Assembly: GCF_013337765.1 (NCBI RefSeq)
Contig: NZ_VBSB01000036.1
Location: 124,001 to 188,000, forward strand
Direction of reading: 5' to 3'
Length of the DNA stretch: 64,000 bases
From: Mycolicibacterium sphagni
Lineage (GTDB): Bacteria; Actinomycetota; Actinomycetes; Mycobacteriales; Mycobacteriaceae
Under the pieces are notes generated by a model, which saw nothing but the letters and a program-made list of their open reading frames with translations, was not told where the DNA came from and ran no database searches. The translations under genes were made by a program, and so were the position numbers. Below are positions 32,954 through 41,116 of this stretch, piece by piece; positions within the stretch are counted from its first letter, which is position 1; every line of letters starts with the position of its first letter.

Positions 32954-33729
32954 GAGCCGAACGCCTTCTTCGACGGCGGCCCTTCCGGCAGCACCCCGGG
33001 ATACGGCAGTGCCAGCGCCTCGCGCTGCACGGCGAACAGCGTCTCGCATCCGGCGAGTGCGGCATCGAGCATCTTGTCCAGCGTCGAGCGCGGGAACGTC
33101 GCACCCTCGCCGGTGCCCTGAATCTCGACGAGCGTTCCGGTGTCGGTGGCGACGACGTTCATGTCGACCTCGGCGCGCGAGTCCTCCTCGTAGGGAAGGT
33201 CCAGACGCACCCGGCCGTCGACGACGCCGACACTGACCGCGGCAATGGCACACGACAGCGGCCGCGGATCGGACAACTTGCCGCCCGCGGCCAGATAGGT
33301 GACGGCATCCGAGAGCGCAACGTAGGCGCCGGTGATCGCCGCGGTCCGCGTCCCGCCGTCGGCCTGCAGCACATCGCAGTCGATGGCAACGGTGTTCTCA
33401 CCGAGGGCCGCCAGGTCGATACAGGCCCGCAGTGAACGTCCGACCAGCCGGCTGATCTCCTGGGTGCGCCCGCCGAGGCGGCCCTTCACCGATTCGCGAT
33501 CCGATCGGGTGTGGGTGGCCCCTGGCAACATCGCGTACTCCGCGGTGAGCCAGCCCTGCCCGGAACCCTTGCGCCAGCGCGGCACACCTTCGGTGACGCT
33601 GGCCGTGCACATCACCCGGGTTTCACCGAAGGTGATCAGGACCGAGCCGGCCGGATGGGAGGTGAAGCCGCGGGTGATGGTGACCGGCCGCAGCTCGTCG
33701 TCAAGCCTGCCGTCTTGTCGTCGGGACAC
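32950..33729 (-). CDS. rph: Ribonuclease PH
   Basis: A 259-residue phosphorolytic 3'-5' exoribonuclease that trims tRNA and other RNA 3' ends. The sequence begins MSRRQDGRLDDELRPVTITR and holds GWLTAEYAMLPGATHTRS, EISRLVGRSLRACIDL and LPYEEDSRAEVDMNVV, all typical RNase PH; the family usually has about 240-260 residues. The GTG start is 22 bases after the phosphodiesterase gene's end. It overlaps rdgB by four bases. Hexameric, cytosolic. Confidence 0.97.
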   Translation of the reverse strand: MSRRQDGRLDDELRPVTITRGFTSHPAGSVLITFGETRVMCTASVTEGVPRWRKGSGQGWLTAEYAMLPGATHTRSDRESVKGRLGGRTQEISRLVGRSLRACIDLAALGENTVAIDCDVLQADGGTRTAAITGAYVALSDAVTYLAAGGKLSDPRPLSCAIAAVSVGVVDGRVRLDLPYEEDSRAEVDMNVVATDTGTLVEIQGTGEGATFPRSTLDKMLDAALAGCETLFAVQREALALPYPGVLPEGPPSKKAFGS

Positions 33730-33751
33730 GTCGCAACCCTAGCGGAGCGCG

Positions 33752-34525
33752 TCAGTGCCGATGGACCTCGATGGTCTCCCCGCACACGACGGCGTGCACC
33801 GGACCGTCGAACTCGGCCTTGGCCTCACTGATGACATCTTCACGAGAAGTCCAGGGCGGGATGTGGGTCAACAACAGCTCGCCGACGCCGGCCCGTTTGG
33901 CCATCTGGCCCGCCTCGGTGCCCGACAGATGCAGATGTGGCGGACGGTCGGGCGCGTGGGTCCAGGACGCCTCGCAGAGGAAAACGTCGGCGCCGCTGGC
34001 CAACTCGACGAGCGAGTCGCAGACCCCGGTGTCACCGCTGTAGACCAGGGTGGCGCCGGTCGGGTCGGTGATCCGCATACCGAACGACTCGGTCGGATGC
34101 GTCACCAGTCGCGGCAACACCTTCAGCGCGCCGAATTGCACCGGTTGCTTGTCCTGCCAGTGGTGGATCTCGAAGATGTCGGAGAAGTCGTCGAGCTCGC
34201 CGCCCATCGGCGAGGACGCCGCGGCCAGCCGGCTCCACGTGTCGCTGGGGCCGTACATCACGCCGCGGCCCTTGGCCGGGCTCGGGTGATAGCGGCGCCA
34301 CACGAACAGGCCGGGGAGATCCAGGCAGTGGTCGGCGTGCAGATGCGACAGCAGGACGTGCACGTCGTTGGGGTCGGCGTAGCGCTGCAACGCGCCGAGC
34401 ACCCCGCCGCCGAAATCAAGAACGAGCGGGGGTGTGTCCGGTGCCGTCAGCAGGTACCCGGACGCCGGCGAATCAGGCCCGACAACACTGCCGGAGCAAC
34501 CAAGGATGGTGATTCGCACAGTCAC
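33752..34525 (-). CDS. MBL-fold cyclic-nucleotide phosphodiesterase, Rv1339-like
   Basis: A 257-residue metallo-beta-lactamase-fold protein with the metal motif HLHADH at residues 61-66 and a later SGDTGVCDSLVELA and LLLTHIPP. The M. tuberculosis homologue Rv1339 is reported to hydrolyse cAMP as an atypical class II phosphodiesterase. Expected action is lowering cytosolic cAMP, with effects on permeability and antimicrobial tolerance. It lies between murI and rph, as in M. tuberculosis. Zinc or another divalent metal is expected. Confidence 0.88.
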   Translation of the reverse strand: MTVRITILGCSGSVVGPDSPASGYLLTAPDTPPLVLDFGGGVLGALQRYADPNDVHVLLSHLHADHCLDLPGLFVWRRYHPSPAKGRGVMYGPSDTWSRLAAASSPMGGELDDFSDIFEIHHWQDKQPVQFGALKVLPRLVTHPTESFGMRITDPTGATLVYSGDTGVCDSLVELASGADVFLCEASWTHAPDRPPHLHLSGTEAGQMAKRAGVGELLLTHIPPWTSREDVISEAKAEFDGPVHAVVCGETIEVHRH

Positions 34526-34582
34526 TAGCTTGCCATGCCCAGATGCCGCGAGAGGAAAACATCACGGGTTTGGATATGAGAA

Positions 34583-35404
34583 TCACTTCGCCGCACTGAC
34601 GTGACGCTGAACAGGGTGGACACCCGTGATCGCCGGCCCAAGGAAGCGGGCCGCCAGGGCCGTGAACGCCTCGGGATCACCCGTCGCCTCGAACAGCCGC
34701 GTCGCTGGTGGTGCCTCGTGCGGCCGGAGCAAATCGCGCTCGGTCAGCACTTTCAGCAAGTCTTTGGCCGTCTCCTCGGCGCTGGATACCAGCGTGACCG
34801 AATCCCCCATCGCCAACTGGATGAGCCCCGACAGCAACGGGTAGTGGGTGCAGCCCAAAACCAGCGTGTCGACCTGTGCGCGCTGCAGCGGCTCCAGGTA
34901 TCCCTCGGCCAGGTTCAGCACTTGGCGGCCGCTGGTGACGCCGCGTTCGACGAAGTCCACAAATCGCGGGCACGCCACCGCCGTGACGTCGACGTCGCGG
35001 GCGGCCGCGAACGCGTCCTGGTAGGCCTCCGAGGCGATGGTCGCCTGAGTGCCGATCACGCCGATATGTCCGGTCCGGGTGGTGGCCACCGCGCGTCGCA
35101 CCGCTGGCAGGATCACTTCGACGACGGGCACGTCGTAGCGTTCGCGCGCATCGCGCAGGCAGGCCGAGGACGCGGTGTTGCAGGCGATGACGAGGGCCTT
35201 CACCCCACGCTCGACGAGGTCGTCGCCGATTGCCAGGGCGTGCGCCCGCACCTCGGGGATGGTCAGCGGGCCGTACGGGCCGTTGCCAGTGTCGCCGACG
35301 TAGATGATGTCCTCGTCGGGCAGCTGGTCGATGATCGAGCGAGCCACGGTCAGCCCGCCCACGCCGGAATCGAAAATGCCGACCGGCGCGAAGCGGTCGC
35401 TCAT
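34583..35404 (-). CDS. murI: Glutamate racemase
   Basis: A 273-residue enzyme that makes D-glutamate for peptidoglycan. The two catalytic cysteines are present: Cys75 in VIACNTAS and Cys185 in LVLGCTHYPLL, matching M. tuberculosis numbering. The N-terminus FAPVGIFDSGVGGLTVARSI is conserved. The start ATG overlaps the stop of the rhomboid gene (ATGA); the longer in-frame reading upstream lies inside that gene and is rejected. Probably also able to moonlight on gyrase, as reported for some actinobacteria, but that is not visible here. Confidence 0.97.
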   Translation of the reverse strand: MSDRFAPVGIFDSGVGGLTVARSIIDQLPDEDIIYVGDTGNGPYGPLTIPEVRAHALAIGDDLVERGVKALVIACNTASSACLRDARERYDVPVVEVILPAVRRAVATTRTGHIGVIGTQATIASEAYQDAFAAARDVDVTAVACPRFVDFVERGVTSGRQVLNLAEGYLEPLQRAQVDTLVLGCTHYPLLSGLIQLAMGDSVTLVSSAEETAKDLLKVLTERDLLRPHEAPPATRLFEATGDPEAFTALAARFLGPAITGVHPVQRHVSAAK

Positions 35405-36063
35405 GAGGTCAGGCCGGGGAATTGACCGGCCTTCTTCCGTTCCCGGGCCTTGCGTTCCGGGCCGGACAGCCAATAGGCGGCGAGCACGCCGGCGACCGCG
35501 CCGCACAGGTGCCCCTGCCAGGACACCCCACCGCAGGTATTCAGCTCCGGCAGCGCTCCCCACAGAACACTGCCGTAGACGAACAGCACGACGACGCCCG
35601 TGACGATCTGCCAGACGTGCCGGGTGAAGAAGCCGAATACCAGCAGGAAGGTCAGCCAGCCGAAGATCAGCCCGGAGGCGCCGATGTGGTTGGTCTCCAG
35701 CCCGCAGCCGACGTTGCCGATCAGCCACGTGCCCACACCGCCGACGATCCAGATGATCGCGGTGGCCCAGACGAACCGCGACATGCCGGTCAGCGTCACG
35801 AGGAAGCCGAGGACCAGAGCCGGAACGGTGTTGGCGGCCAGGTGCTGCCAGTTAGCGTGCAGAAGCGGCGCGAAGACGATTCCCCACAGGCCGTCGGATT
35901 CCAGCGGCCGGATGCCGTTGCGGTCCAGCGAGTGGCCCGAAAGCTGATCGATGAGCTCGATGACGTAGAGCACCGCCACGAACGACACGATCGTGGCACC
36001 TCCGACCTTCCACGCCGCCGGCTTCTTGGGCTGCGGCGGAATGGTCGAGTACGGCTGGTTCAT
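35401..36063 (-). CDS. Rhomboid-family intramembrane serine protease
   Basis: A 220-residue, six-span rhomboid. The catalytic Ser130 is in the GASG motif (NHIGASGLIFG) and the His185 in WQGHLCG; HANWQHLAANT and the preceding spans match the family. It cleaves single-span membrane proteins within the bilayer; substrates unknown. This corresponds to Rv1337, upstream of murI. The start was set at MNQPYSTIPP; the upstream extension has no conserved residues. Confidence 0.93.
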   Translation of the reverse strand: MNQPYSTIPPQPKKPAAWKVGGATIVSFVAVLYVIELIDQLSGHSLDRNGIRPLESDGLWGIVFAPLLHANWQHLAANTVPALVLGFLVTLTGMSRFVWATAIIWIVGGVGTWLIGNVGCGLETNHIGASGLIFGWLTFLLVFGFFTRHVWQIVTGVVVLFVYGSVLWGALPELNTCGGVSWQGHLCGAVAGVLAAYWLSGPERKARERKKAGQFPGLTS

Positions 36064-36088
36064 CTGTGCCTCACCGGAACCTCCGCGT

Positions 36089-37063
36089 CTATGCCCAGAG
36101 CTGGCCTTCCAAAGCCTCCTCGGCTTCGTCCAGGCTACCGGCGTAGGCACCGGTGGACAGATACTTCCACCCGGCGTCACACACGGTGAACGCCACGTCG
36201 GCGCGCTGACCGGCCTTGACGGCTTTAGCCGCGACGCCCAGCGCGGCGTGCAGGATCGCGCCGGTAGAGATGCCTGCGAAGATCCCTTCCACCTGGATCA
36301 GCTCCCGGGTGCGCCGCAACGCGTCGATCGAGCCGACCGAAAAGCGGGTGGTCAGCACCTCGGGGTCGTACAGCTCGGGGATGAAGCCCTCGTCGATGTT
36401 GCGCAGCGCGTAGACACCTTCGCCGTAGCGCGGTTCGGCGGCGACGATCGCGATACCGGGCACATGCTCGCGCAGGAATCGGCCGGTACCCATCAACGTG
36501 CCGGTGGTGCCGAGCCCACCGACGAAATGGGTGATCTCGGGCAAGTCCCTGAGCAGTTCGGGGCCGGTGCCGTAGTAGTGCGCGTCGGCATTGGCCGGGT
36601 TGCCGTACTGGTAGAGCATCACCCAGTCGGGGTGCTCGGCGGCCAGCTCCTTGGCCCGGGCCACCGCGGTGTTCGAGCCGCCCTCGGCGGGCGAATAGAT
36701 GATCTGCGCGCCATACAGCTCGAGGATCTGCCGACGTTCGATCGAGGTGTTCTCCGGCATCACGCAGATCAGCCGGTAGCCCTTCAGCAGCGCGGCCATC
36801 GCCAGCGAGATCCCGGTGTTGCCGCTCGTCGGTTCGAGGATCGTCGTCCCCGGCGTGAGCAGCCCGTCGCGCTCGGCCTGTTCGATCATCCGCAGGGCGG
36901 GCCGATCCTTGATGGACCCGGTCGGATTGCGGTCCTCGAGTTTGGCCCACAGCCGGACGTGCGGGCCGTCGTCGTTGGTGTCGTCCCAGCGCGGCGACAG
37001 TCGCGGCAGCCCGACCAGCGGGGTGTCACCGACCGCTTGGATCAGCGAGCCGTAGCGAGTCAA
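36089..37063 (-). CDS. cysM: O-phosphoserine sulfhydrylase
   Basis: A 324-residue PLP enzyme that makes cysteine from O-phosphoserine and the thiocarboxylate of CysO. PLP Lys52 is in the GSIKDRPA motif; the phosphate loop is EPTSGNTGIS and the second binding site VGGLGTTGTLMG. The C-terminus EEALEGQLWA, which can occupy the active site, is conserved as in M. tuberculosis. The start is a TTG that gives MTRYGSL, matching the family. It follows cysO with a 12-base gap on the same strand. Known for oxidative-stress resistance. Confidence 0.97.
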   Translation of the reverse strand: MTRYGSLIQAVGDTPLVGLPRLSPRWDDTNDDGPHVRLWAKLEDRNPTGSIKDRPALRMIEQAERDGLLTPGTTILEPTSGNTGISLAMAALLKGYRLICVMPENTSIERRQILELYGAQIIYSPAEGGSNTAVARAKELAAEHPDWVMLYQYGNPANADAHYYGTGPELLRDLPEITHFVGGLGTTGTLMGTGRFLREHVPGIAIVAAEPRYGEGVYALRNIDEGFIPELYDPEVLTTRFSVGSIDALRRTRELIQVEGIFAGISTGAILHAALGVAAKAVKAGQRADVAFTVCDAGWKYLSTGAYAGSLDEAEEALEGQLWA

Positions 37064-37075
37064 TTCGTGGCCAGC

Positions 37076-37348
37076 TCAGCCGCCGGCCACGGCGGGCAGG
37101 ATCGTCACCGAGTCGCCGTCACCGATTTCGGTGTCCAGGCCGCCGGAGAAGCGGACGTCCTCGTCGTTGATGTAGATGTTGACGAACCGGTTCAGCTTGC
37201 CGTTGTCCACCAACCGCTCCGAAATGCCGGAGTAGTTGGCCTCCAGGTCGGCGATGACCGCCTGCAGCGTCACGCCGTCGGCGCTTACGCGCTTCTCGCC
37301 GCCGGTGTGGCTGCGCAGGATGGTCGGGATGGACACCTCAACGGACAT
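37076..37348 (-). CDS. cysO: Sulfur-carrier protein CysO
   Basis: A 90-residue ubiquitin-like (MoaD/ThiS) sulfur carrier ending in AVAGG. The C-terminal Gly is converted to thiocarboxylate by an MoeB-type enzyme and gives sulfur to CysM, making a CysO-cysteine adduct. Strand pattern SVEVSIPTILRSHTGGEKRV and IVYINDEDVRF-like residues (NIYINDEDVRFSGG) match the family. The ATG follows a good AAGGAG ribosome site. Between mec and cysM, as in M. tuberculosis. Confidence 0.96.
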   Translation of the reverse strand: MSVEVSIPTILRSHTGGEKRVSADGVTLQAVIADLEANYSGISERLVDNGKLNRFVNIYINDEDVRFSGGLDTEIGDGDSVTILPAVAGG

Positions 37349-37362
37349 GGGTGGCTCCTTCT

Positions 37363-37782
37363 TCAGCTCTCGTACTGCTCGACGATGGAAACAGGTTCTT
37401 CGGTGACCACACCGTCGACGATCCGGTAGCTGCGCAGCTCGTGCTCGTCGGGATCGCGGGTGGAGACCAGGACGTAGTGCGCATCGGGCTCGGCGGCATA
37501 CGAGATGTCGGTGCGGCTGGGATAGGCCTCGGTGGCCGTGTGCGAGTGGTAGATGACGACCGGCGTTTCGTCGGCCTGATCCATCGAACGCCACACCGTG
37601 AGCTGCTCGCCGGAATCGAACCGATAGAACGTCGGCGACCGTTCGGCGTTCACCATCGGGATGTGCCGCTCGGGCCGGTCGGATCCCTCCGGCCCGGCCA
37701 GCACCCCGCACGCCTCGTCGGGATGGTCGACCCTGGCGTGGGCGACCACGGCGTCGACCAAGTCGGCACGGATCACCAACAC
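37363..37782 (-). CDS. mec: CysO-cysteine peptidase (JAMM)
   Basis: A 139-residue JAMM/MPN+ zinc metallopeptidase that releases cysteine from the CysO-Cys adduct. Ligands visible: Glu23 in DEACGVL, His79 and His81 in YHSHTATEAYPSRTD, and Asp92. The GTG start follows AGGAGGACATCCCGCC, a good ribosome site; the long in-frame extension upstream is inside the P1 peptidase gene and rejected. It completes the mec-cysO-cysM set. Confidence 0.95.
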   Translation of the reverse strand: MLVIRADLVDAVVAHARVDHPDEACGVLAGPEGSDRPERHIPMVNAERSPTFYRFDSGEQLTVWRSMDQADETPVVIYHSHTATEAYPSRTDISYAAEPDAHYVLVSTRDPDEHELRSYRIVDGVVTEEPVSIVEQYES

Positions 37783-37808
37783 GGCGGGATGTCCTCCTGT
37801 GGTCGAGC

Positions 37809-38843
37809 TCAGCGGGCAGATGCGTCGAACGCACCGGGCAACATGTCGCGGTAGGTCGGTATTCCGGCCGCCGACTCCGCGGCCAGCACAGCGACCAGCA
37901 CCGCGCGCGCCAAACAGTCTGCCCCGGCCGCACCCAGCCTCGCGAGCGGCTTGGTCTCCGGCGCCATCTGCGCCGGGGTGTCCGCGTCCGGTTCGAGCTC
38001 GATGGCCCCGGTGGCCAACGCGAAGACAGTGTCCCCGTCCAGCGGGGTGTGCGCCGGCCGAATCGTGTGCGCCAGGCCGTCCTGGGCGGCGACCGCAAAG
38101 CGGCGGCATGCGGTCGGCGACAGCGCGGCATCGGTGGCGACCACCGCGATGGTGGTGTTCAGGGGACCGGACTCGGCGTCGAGGGCGGTGAGCGCGGCGA
38201 TCTGCTCGGCGGGCGGGGTGACCAGCCCGAACTCCTTGGCCAGATGGCTCATCCACGGCAGGCCGGTGGTGGGATCGATGACGTTGCCTGCGCTGTTGAC
38301 GATGACGATCGCCCCGACGGTCACCCCGGAATCGAGGGTCATCGAGGCGGTGCCGACGCCACCCTTGAGCACCGCGGCGCGCGCACCGACGCCGGCGCCG
38401 ACGGTGCCGACGGCCACGTCCACGCCGGCCGACTGCGCGGCCTCGTACCCGAAGTCCGCGGTGGGCCTGCATCCCCAGCCGCCGACCGGAAGGTCAAAAA
38501 TCACCGCGGCCGGAACTATCGGGACGACACCGCCCTCCATCGCGACACCGCGACCCTGCTCCTCCAGCCACGTCATCACGCCGTCGGCGGCGGCCAGCCC
38601 GTAGGCGCTGCCACCGGTCAGCACGACGGCATCGACGTGCCGGACGCTGTTGGACGGGTCGAGCAGATCGGTCTCGCGGCTCCCGGGCGCGCCACCCCGG
38701 ACGTCGACCGCCCCGACCGTCCCCGGCGGCGCCACGATCACGGTGGTGCCGCAGGCCCAGCCCGATCCCAGCATCGCGTCGGCGTCGAGGCGCTCGTGAT
38801 GACCAACCAGGATGCCTGCGACATCGGTGATCGATCCCGTCAT
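37809..38843 (-). CDS. P1-family peptidase (DmpA/OAT-like)
   Basis: A 344-residue self-processing N-terminal-nucleophile hydrolase of the DmpA type, an aminopeptidase/amidase. Cleavage would occur between Asn229 and Thr230 in GPLNTTIAVVATDA, making the Thr the nucleophile of the beta chain. The N-terminal ITDVAGILVGHH, VVLTGGSAYGLAAADGVM and GGVGTASMTLDSGVTVGAIV match the family. It corresponds to Rv1333 in M. tuberculosis. Natural substrate unknown. Confidence 0.93.
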   Translation of the reverse strand: MTGSITDVAGILVGHHERLDADAMLGSGWACGTTVIVAPPGTVGAVDVRGGAPGSRETDLLDPSNSVRHVDAVVLTGGSAYGLAAADGVMTWLEEQGRGVAMEGGVVPIVPAAVIFDLPVGGWGCRPTADFGYEAAQSAGVDVAVGTVGAGVGARAAVLKGGVGTASMTLDSGVTVGAIVIVNSAGNVIDPTTGLPWMSHLAKEFGLVTPPAEQIAALTALDAESGPLNTTIAVVATDAALSPTACRRFAVAAQDGLAHTIRPAHTPLDGDTVFALATGAIELEPDADTPAQMAPETKPLARLGAAGADCLARAVLVAVLAAESAAGIPTYRDMLPGAFDASAR

Positions 38844-38862
38844 CGGATCGGCTTACGCGGTG

Positions 38863-39450
38863 TCATCGGATGGGCTTACCCATCAGCCCCAGCACCAGAT
38901 ACTCCTGCAGCACGGTCAGCCACTGGTACACGTCGAGGTGCCCGGCCAGCGGGTGGTCGGGAGGCAGCCGGTCGGGGCCTTCGGGTCCGATCTCGAGCAT
39001 CGCGCCCAGCGCGAGCCGAACGTCGTTGATCGCCGCGATCCAGGCGTTGGCGTCGCCCTCGGTGATCTCGAACCTGCCGCCACCGTCGGGTAATGTGTCC
39101 AAAACACGTTGCGCTGCGGCCTTTTTGGCGTCGATGATGCCGGGCTCATGCAGGCTGCGCAGGGCGCCGTTGAGGCTTTCGGCGGCCGCCGAGCCGGCCG
39201 GATGATCACGCTGCGGTTTGAAGAAGTCCGGCAGCAGCCGCCGCATGGTGGAGTCCTCGGGCGGCTGCGGATTGCCGGCGCGGATACCGGTGATCTGCTC
39301 CAGGGGATCCGACGGTGTCGCGGCCTCGCGCTCGTCGAGCATGCCCTGCACCGAGGACACCATGTTCTTCAGCAGCGCCGCTTCGTGCGGAGCCAGCGCC
39401 GAACGGAAACGGGGACCCTCAGCGGTGTCGACCCGCTTCCATTTGCGCAC
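38863..39450 (-). CDS. DUF2017 domain-containing protein
   Basis: A 195-residue cytosolic protein matching the DUF2017 family, found beside clpS in many actinobacteria (Rv1332 in M. tuberculosis). It begins VRKWKRVDTAEGPRFRSALA, and the C-terminal half has WIAAINDVRLALGAMLEIG and VYQWLTVLQEYLV, a helical region. The GTG start lies four bases from the clpS stop, so the pair is co-translated. Function is not known; a role in adaptor regulation is a guess from conserved pairing. Confidence 0.88.
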   Translation of the reverse strand: MRKWKRVDTAEGPRFRSALAPHEAALLKNMVSSVQGMLDEREAATPSDPLEQITGIRAGNPQPPEDSTMRRLLPDFFKPQRDHPAGSAAAESLNGALRSLHEPGIIDAKKAAAQRVLDTLPDGGGRFEITEGDANAWIAAINDVRLALGAMLEIGPEGPDRLPPDHPLAGHLDVYQWLTVLQEYLVLGLMGKPIR

Positions 39451-39454
39451 GCGC

Positions 39455-39760
39455 TCAGCGGTCCTGCTGCATGGTCGCCCACAACCCGGCGGCATGCAGC
39501 TTGGTCACGTCTACTTCCATGGACTCGCGGCTTCCCGCCGATACGACGGCCTTGCCCTCCTGATGAACCTGCATCATGAGCTTCGTCGCGTGCGGTTCGC
39601 TGTAGCCGAAGAGCTTCTGGAAAACGTACGTCACGTAGTTCATCAGATTGACCGGGTCGTCCCAGACGATCGTCACCCAGGGGCTGTCCAGGGCACCGAC
39701 GGAATCCGTCTGTTGCTGTCCTGCGGCGTCCGGTCGAGTCGGAGCTGCTTGCGAGCCCAT
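39455..39760 (-). CDS. clpS: ATP-dependent Clp protease adaptor ClpS
   Basis: A 101-residue N-end-rule adaptor that gives substrates with destabilising N-termini to ClpC1/ClpP. The conserved core WVTIVWDDPVNLMNYVTYVF with Asn/Asp binding-pocket residues and KLMMQVHQEGKAVV is present; the N-terminal 30 residues are disordered, as usual. The ATG at MGSQAAPTRP gives the M. tuberculosis length; an upstream ATG in frame adds nine unlikely residues. Divergent to pncB. Confidence 0.95.
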   Translation of the reverse strand: MGSQAAPTRPDAAGQQQTDSVGALDSPWVTIVWDDPVNLMNYVTYVFQKLFGYSEPHATKLMMQVHQEGKAVVSAGSRESMEVDVTKLHAAGLWATMQQDR

Positions 39761-39826
39761 GCGGATAAGGATAGCGAGCCGGGTCATTGGCTATCCAGCC
39801 CGTGGGACGGCCGATACCGTTGCGCT

Positions 39827-41116
39827 GTGACCGCCGCCCTGCTGACGGACAAATACGAGCTGACGATGTTGGCCGCCGCACTGCGCGACGGTTCGTCCGA
39901 ACGCACGACGACATTCGAGGCGTTTGCCCGCCGTCTGCCCGATGGTCGCCGCTACGGAGTGGTGGCCGGGACCGGTCGGTTCCTGGATGCCTTGAGCGAG
40001 TTCATTTTCGACGACGAGGCACTGGCACCCCTGACGGCGTTCCTCGACTCCGCGACACTGGACTACCTTCGGGACTTCCGTTTCACCGGCGATATCGACG
40101 GCTACGCCGAAGGCGAGCTGTACTTCCCCGGCTCCCCGATCCTGTCGGTCACCGGCACCTTCGCCGAGTGCGTCCTACTGGAGACACTGGCGCTGTCGAT
40201 CTTCAATCACGACACCGCGATCGCCTCGGCGGCCGCCCGGATGGTCAGCGCGGCCGCCGGCCGGACACTGATCGAAATGGGTTCACGGCGCACCCACGAG
40301 TACGCAGCGGTGGCGTCGGCCCGGGCCGCCTACATCGCCGGGTTCACCGGCACGTCCAATCTCGAAGCCAACCGCCGCTACGGCATTCCGGCGATGGGAA
40401 CCAGTGCGCATGCGTTCACGATGTTGCACACCACGGCCGACGGTCCTGACGAGCAGGCCGCGTTCCGGGCACAGGTCGACGCGCTGGGTGTCGGGACGAC
40501 CCTGCTGGTCGACACCTACGACGTGACGACCGGCGTGGCCAATGCGATAGCCGTCGCCGGGACTGAACTCGGCGCGGTGCGCATCGATTCCGGTGACCTC
40601 GGCGTGCTGGCGCGGCGGGTGCGCGCCCAGCTCGACGAACTCGGCGCGACGGGCACCCAGATCGTGGTGTCCGGAGACCTCGACGAGTTCTCGATCGCCG
40701 CGCTGCGCGCCGATCCCGTCAACAGCTATGGTGTCGGGACTTCGGTGGCCACCGGCTCCGGCGCCCCGACGGCCAGCATGGTCTACAAGCTCGTCGAGGT
40801 GGACGGCCTGCCGGTGGAAAAACGCAGCAGCCGCAAGGAATCTCACGGCGGCCGCAAGGCGGCCGTGCGGCTGTCCCGGCCGACGGGCACGATCATCGAG
40901 GAGGTCATCTACCCGGTGTCCACACCGCCCGAGTTGACCGACCCCTCGCGCGCGCTGACCGTTCCCCTGGTGCGCGGTGGGAAGCCCGTCGCCGCACCCG
41001 ATCTGGCTGCGGCGCGCACGCTGGTGGCCAGCGGCCTGCGCAGCCTGCCGTGGGAAGGGCTGGCCCTGTCCCAGGGCGAGCCGGCGATCCCGACCCGCCA
41101 GGTGCCGATGCGGTGA
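39827..41116 (+). CDS. pncB: Nicotinate phosphoribosyltransferase
   Basis: A 429-residue enzyme of the Preiss-Handler NAD salvage pathway, joining nicotinate with PRPP. Motifs: LLTDKYELTMLAAAL near the N-terminus, EMGSRRTHEYAAV with the His autophosphorylation context, and VRIDSGDLGVLARRVR for the phosphate loop. The GTG start removes a long spurious extension across clpS. In M. tuberculosis it corresponds to pncB1 (Rv1330c). The stop overlaps the dinG start (GTGA). Confidence 0.95.
   Translation: MTAALLTDKYELTMLAAALRDGSSERTTTFEAFARRLPDGRRYGVVAGTGRFLDALSEFIFDDEALAPLTAFLDSATLDYLRDFRFTGDIDGYAEGELYFPGSPILSVTGTFAECVLLETLALSIFNHDTAIASAAARMVSAAAGRTLIEMGSRRTHEYAAVASARAAYIAGFTGTSNLEANRRYGIPAMGTSAHAFTMLHTTADGPDEQAAFRAQVDALGVGTTLLVDTYDVTTGVANAIAVAGTELGAVRIDSGDLGVLARRVRAQLDELGATGTQIVVSGDLDEFSIAALRADPVNSYGVGTSVATGSGAPTASMVYKLVEVDGLPVEKRSSRKESHGGRKAAVRLSRPTGTIIEEVIYPVSTPPELTDPSRALTVPLVRGGKPVAAPDLAAARTLVASGLRSLPWEGLALSQGEPAIPTRQVPMR

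Noticed and set aside
32954..33253. 100-codon N-terminal extension of rdgB
   Set aside because: It lies entirely within rph in another frame and has no similarity to the RdgB N-terminus.
35405..35728. N-terminal extension of murI
   Set aside because: It overlaps the rhomboid protease gene in another frame; MurI has a clear start with ATGA coupling.
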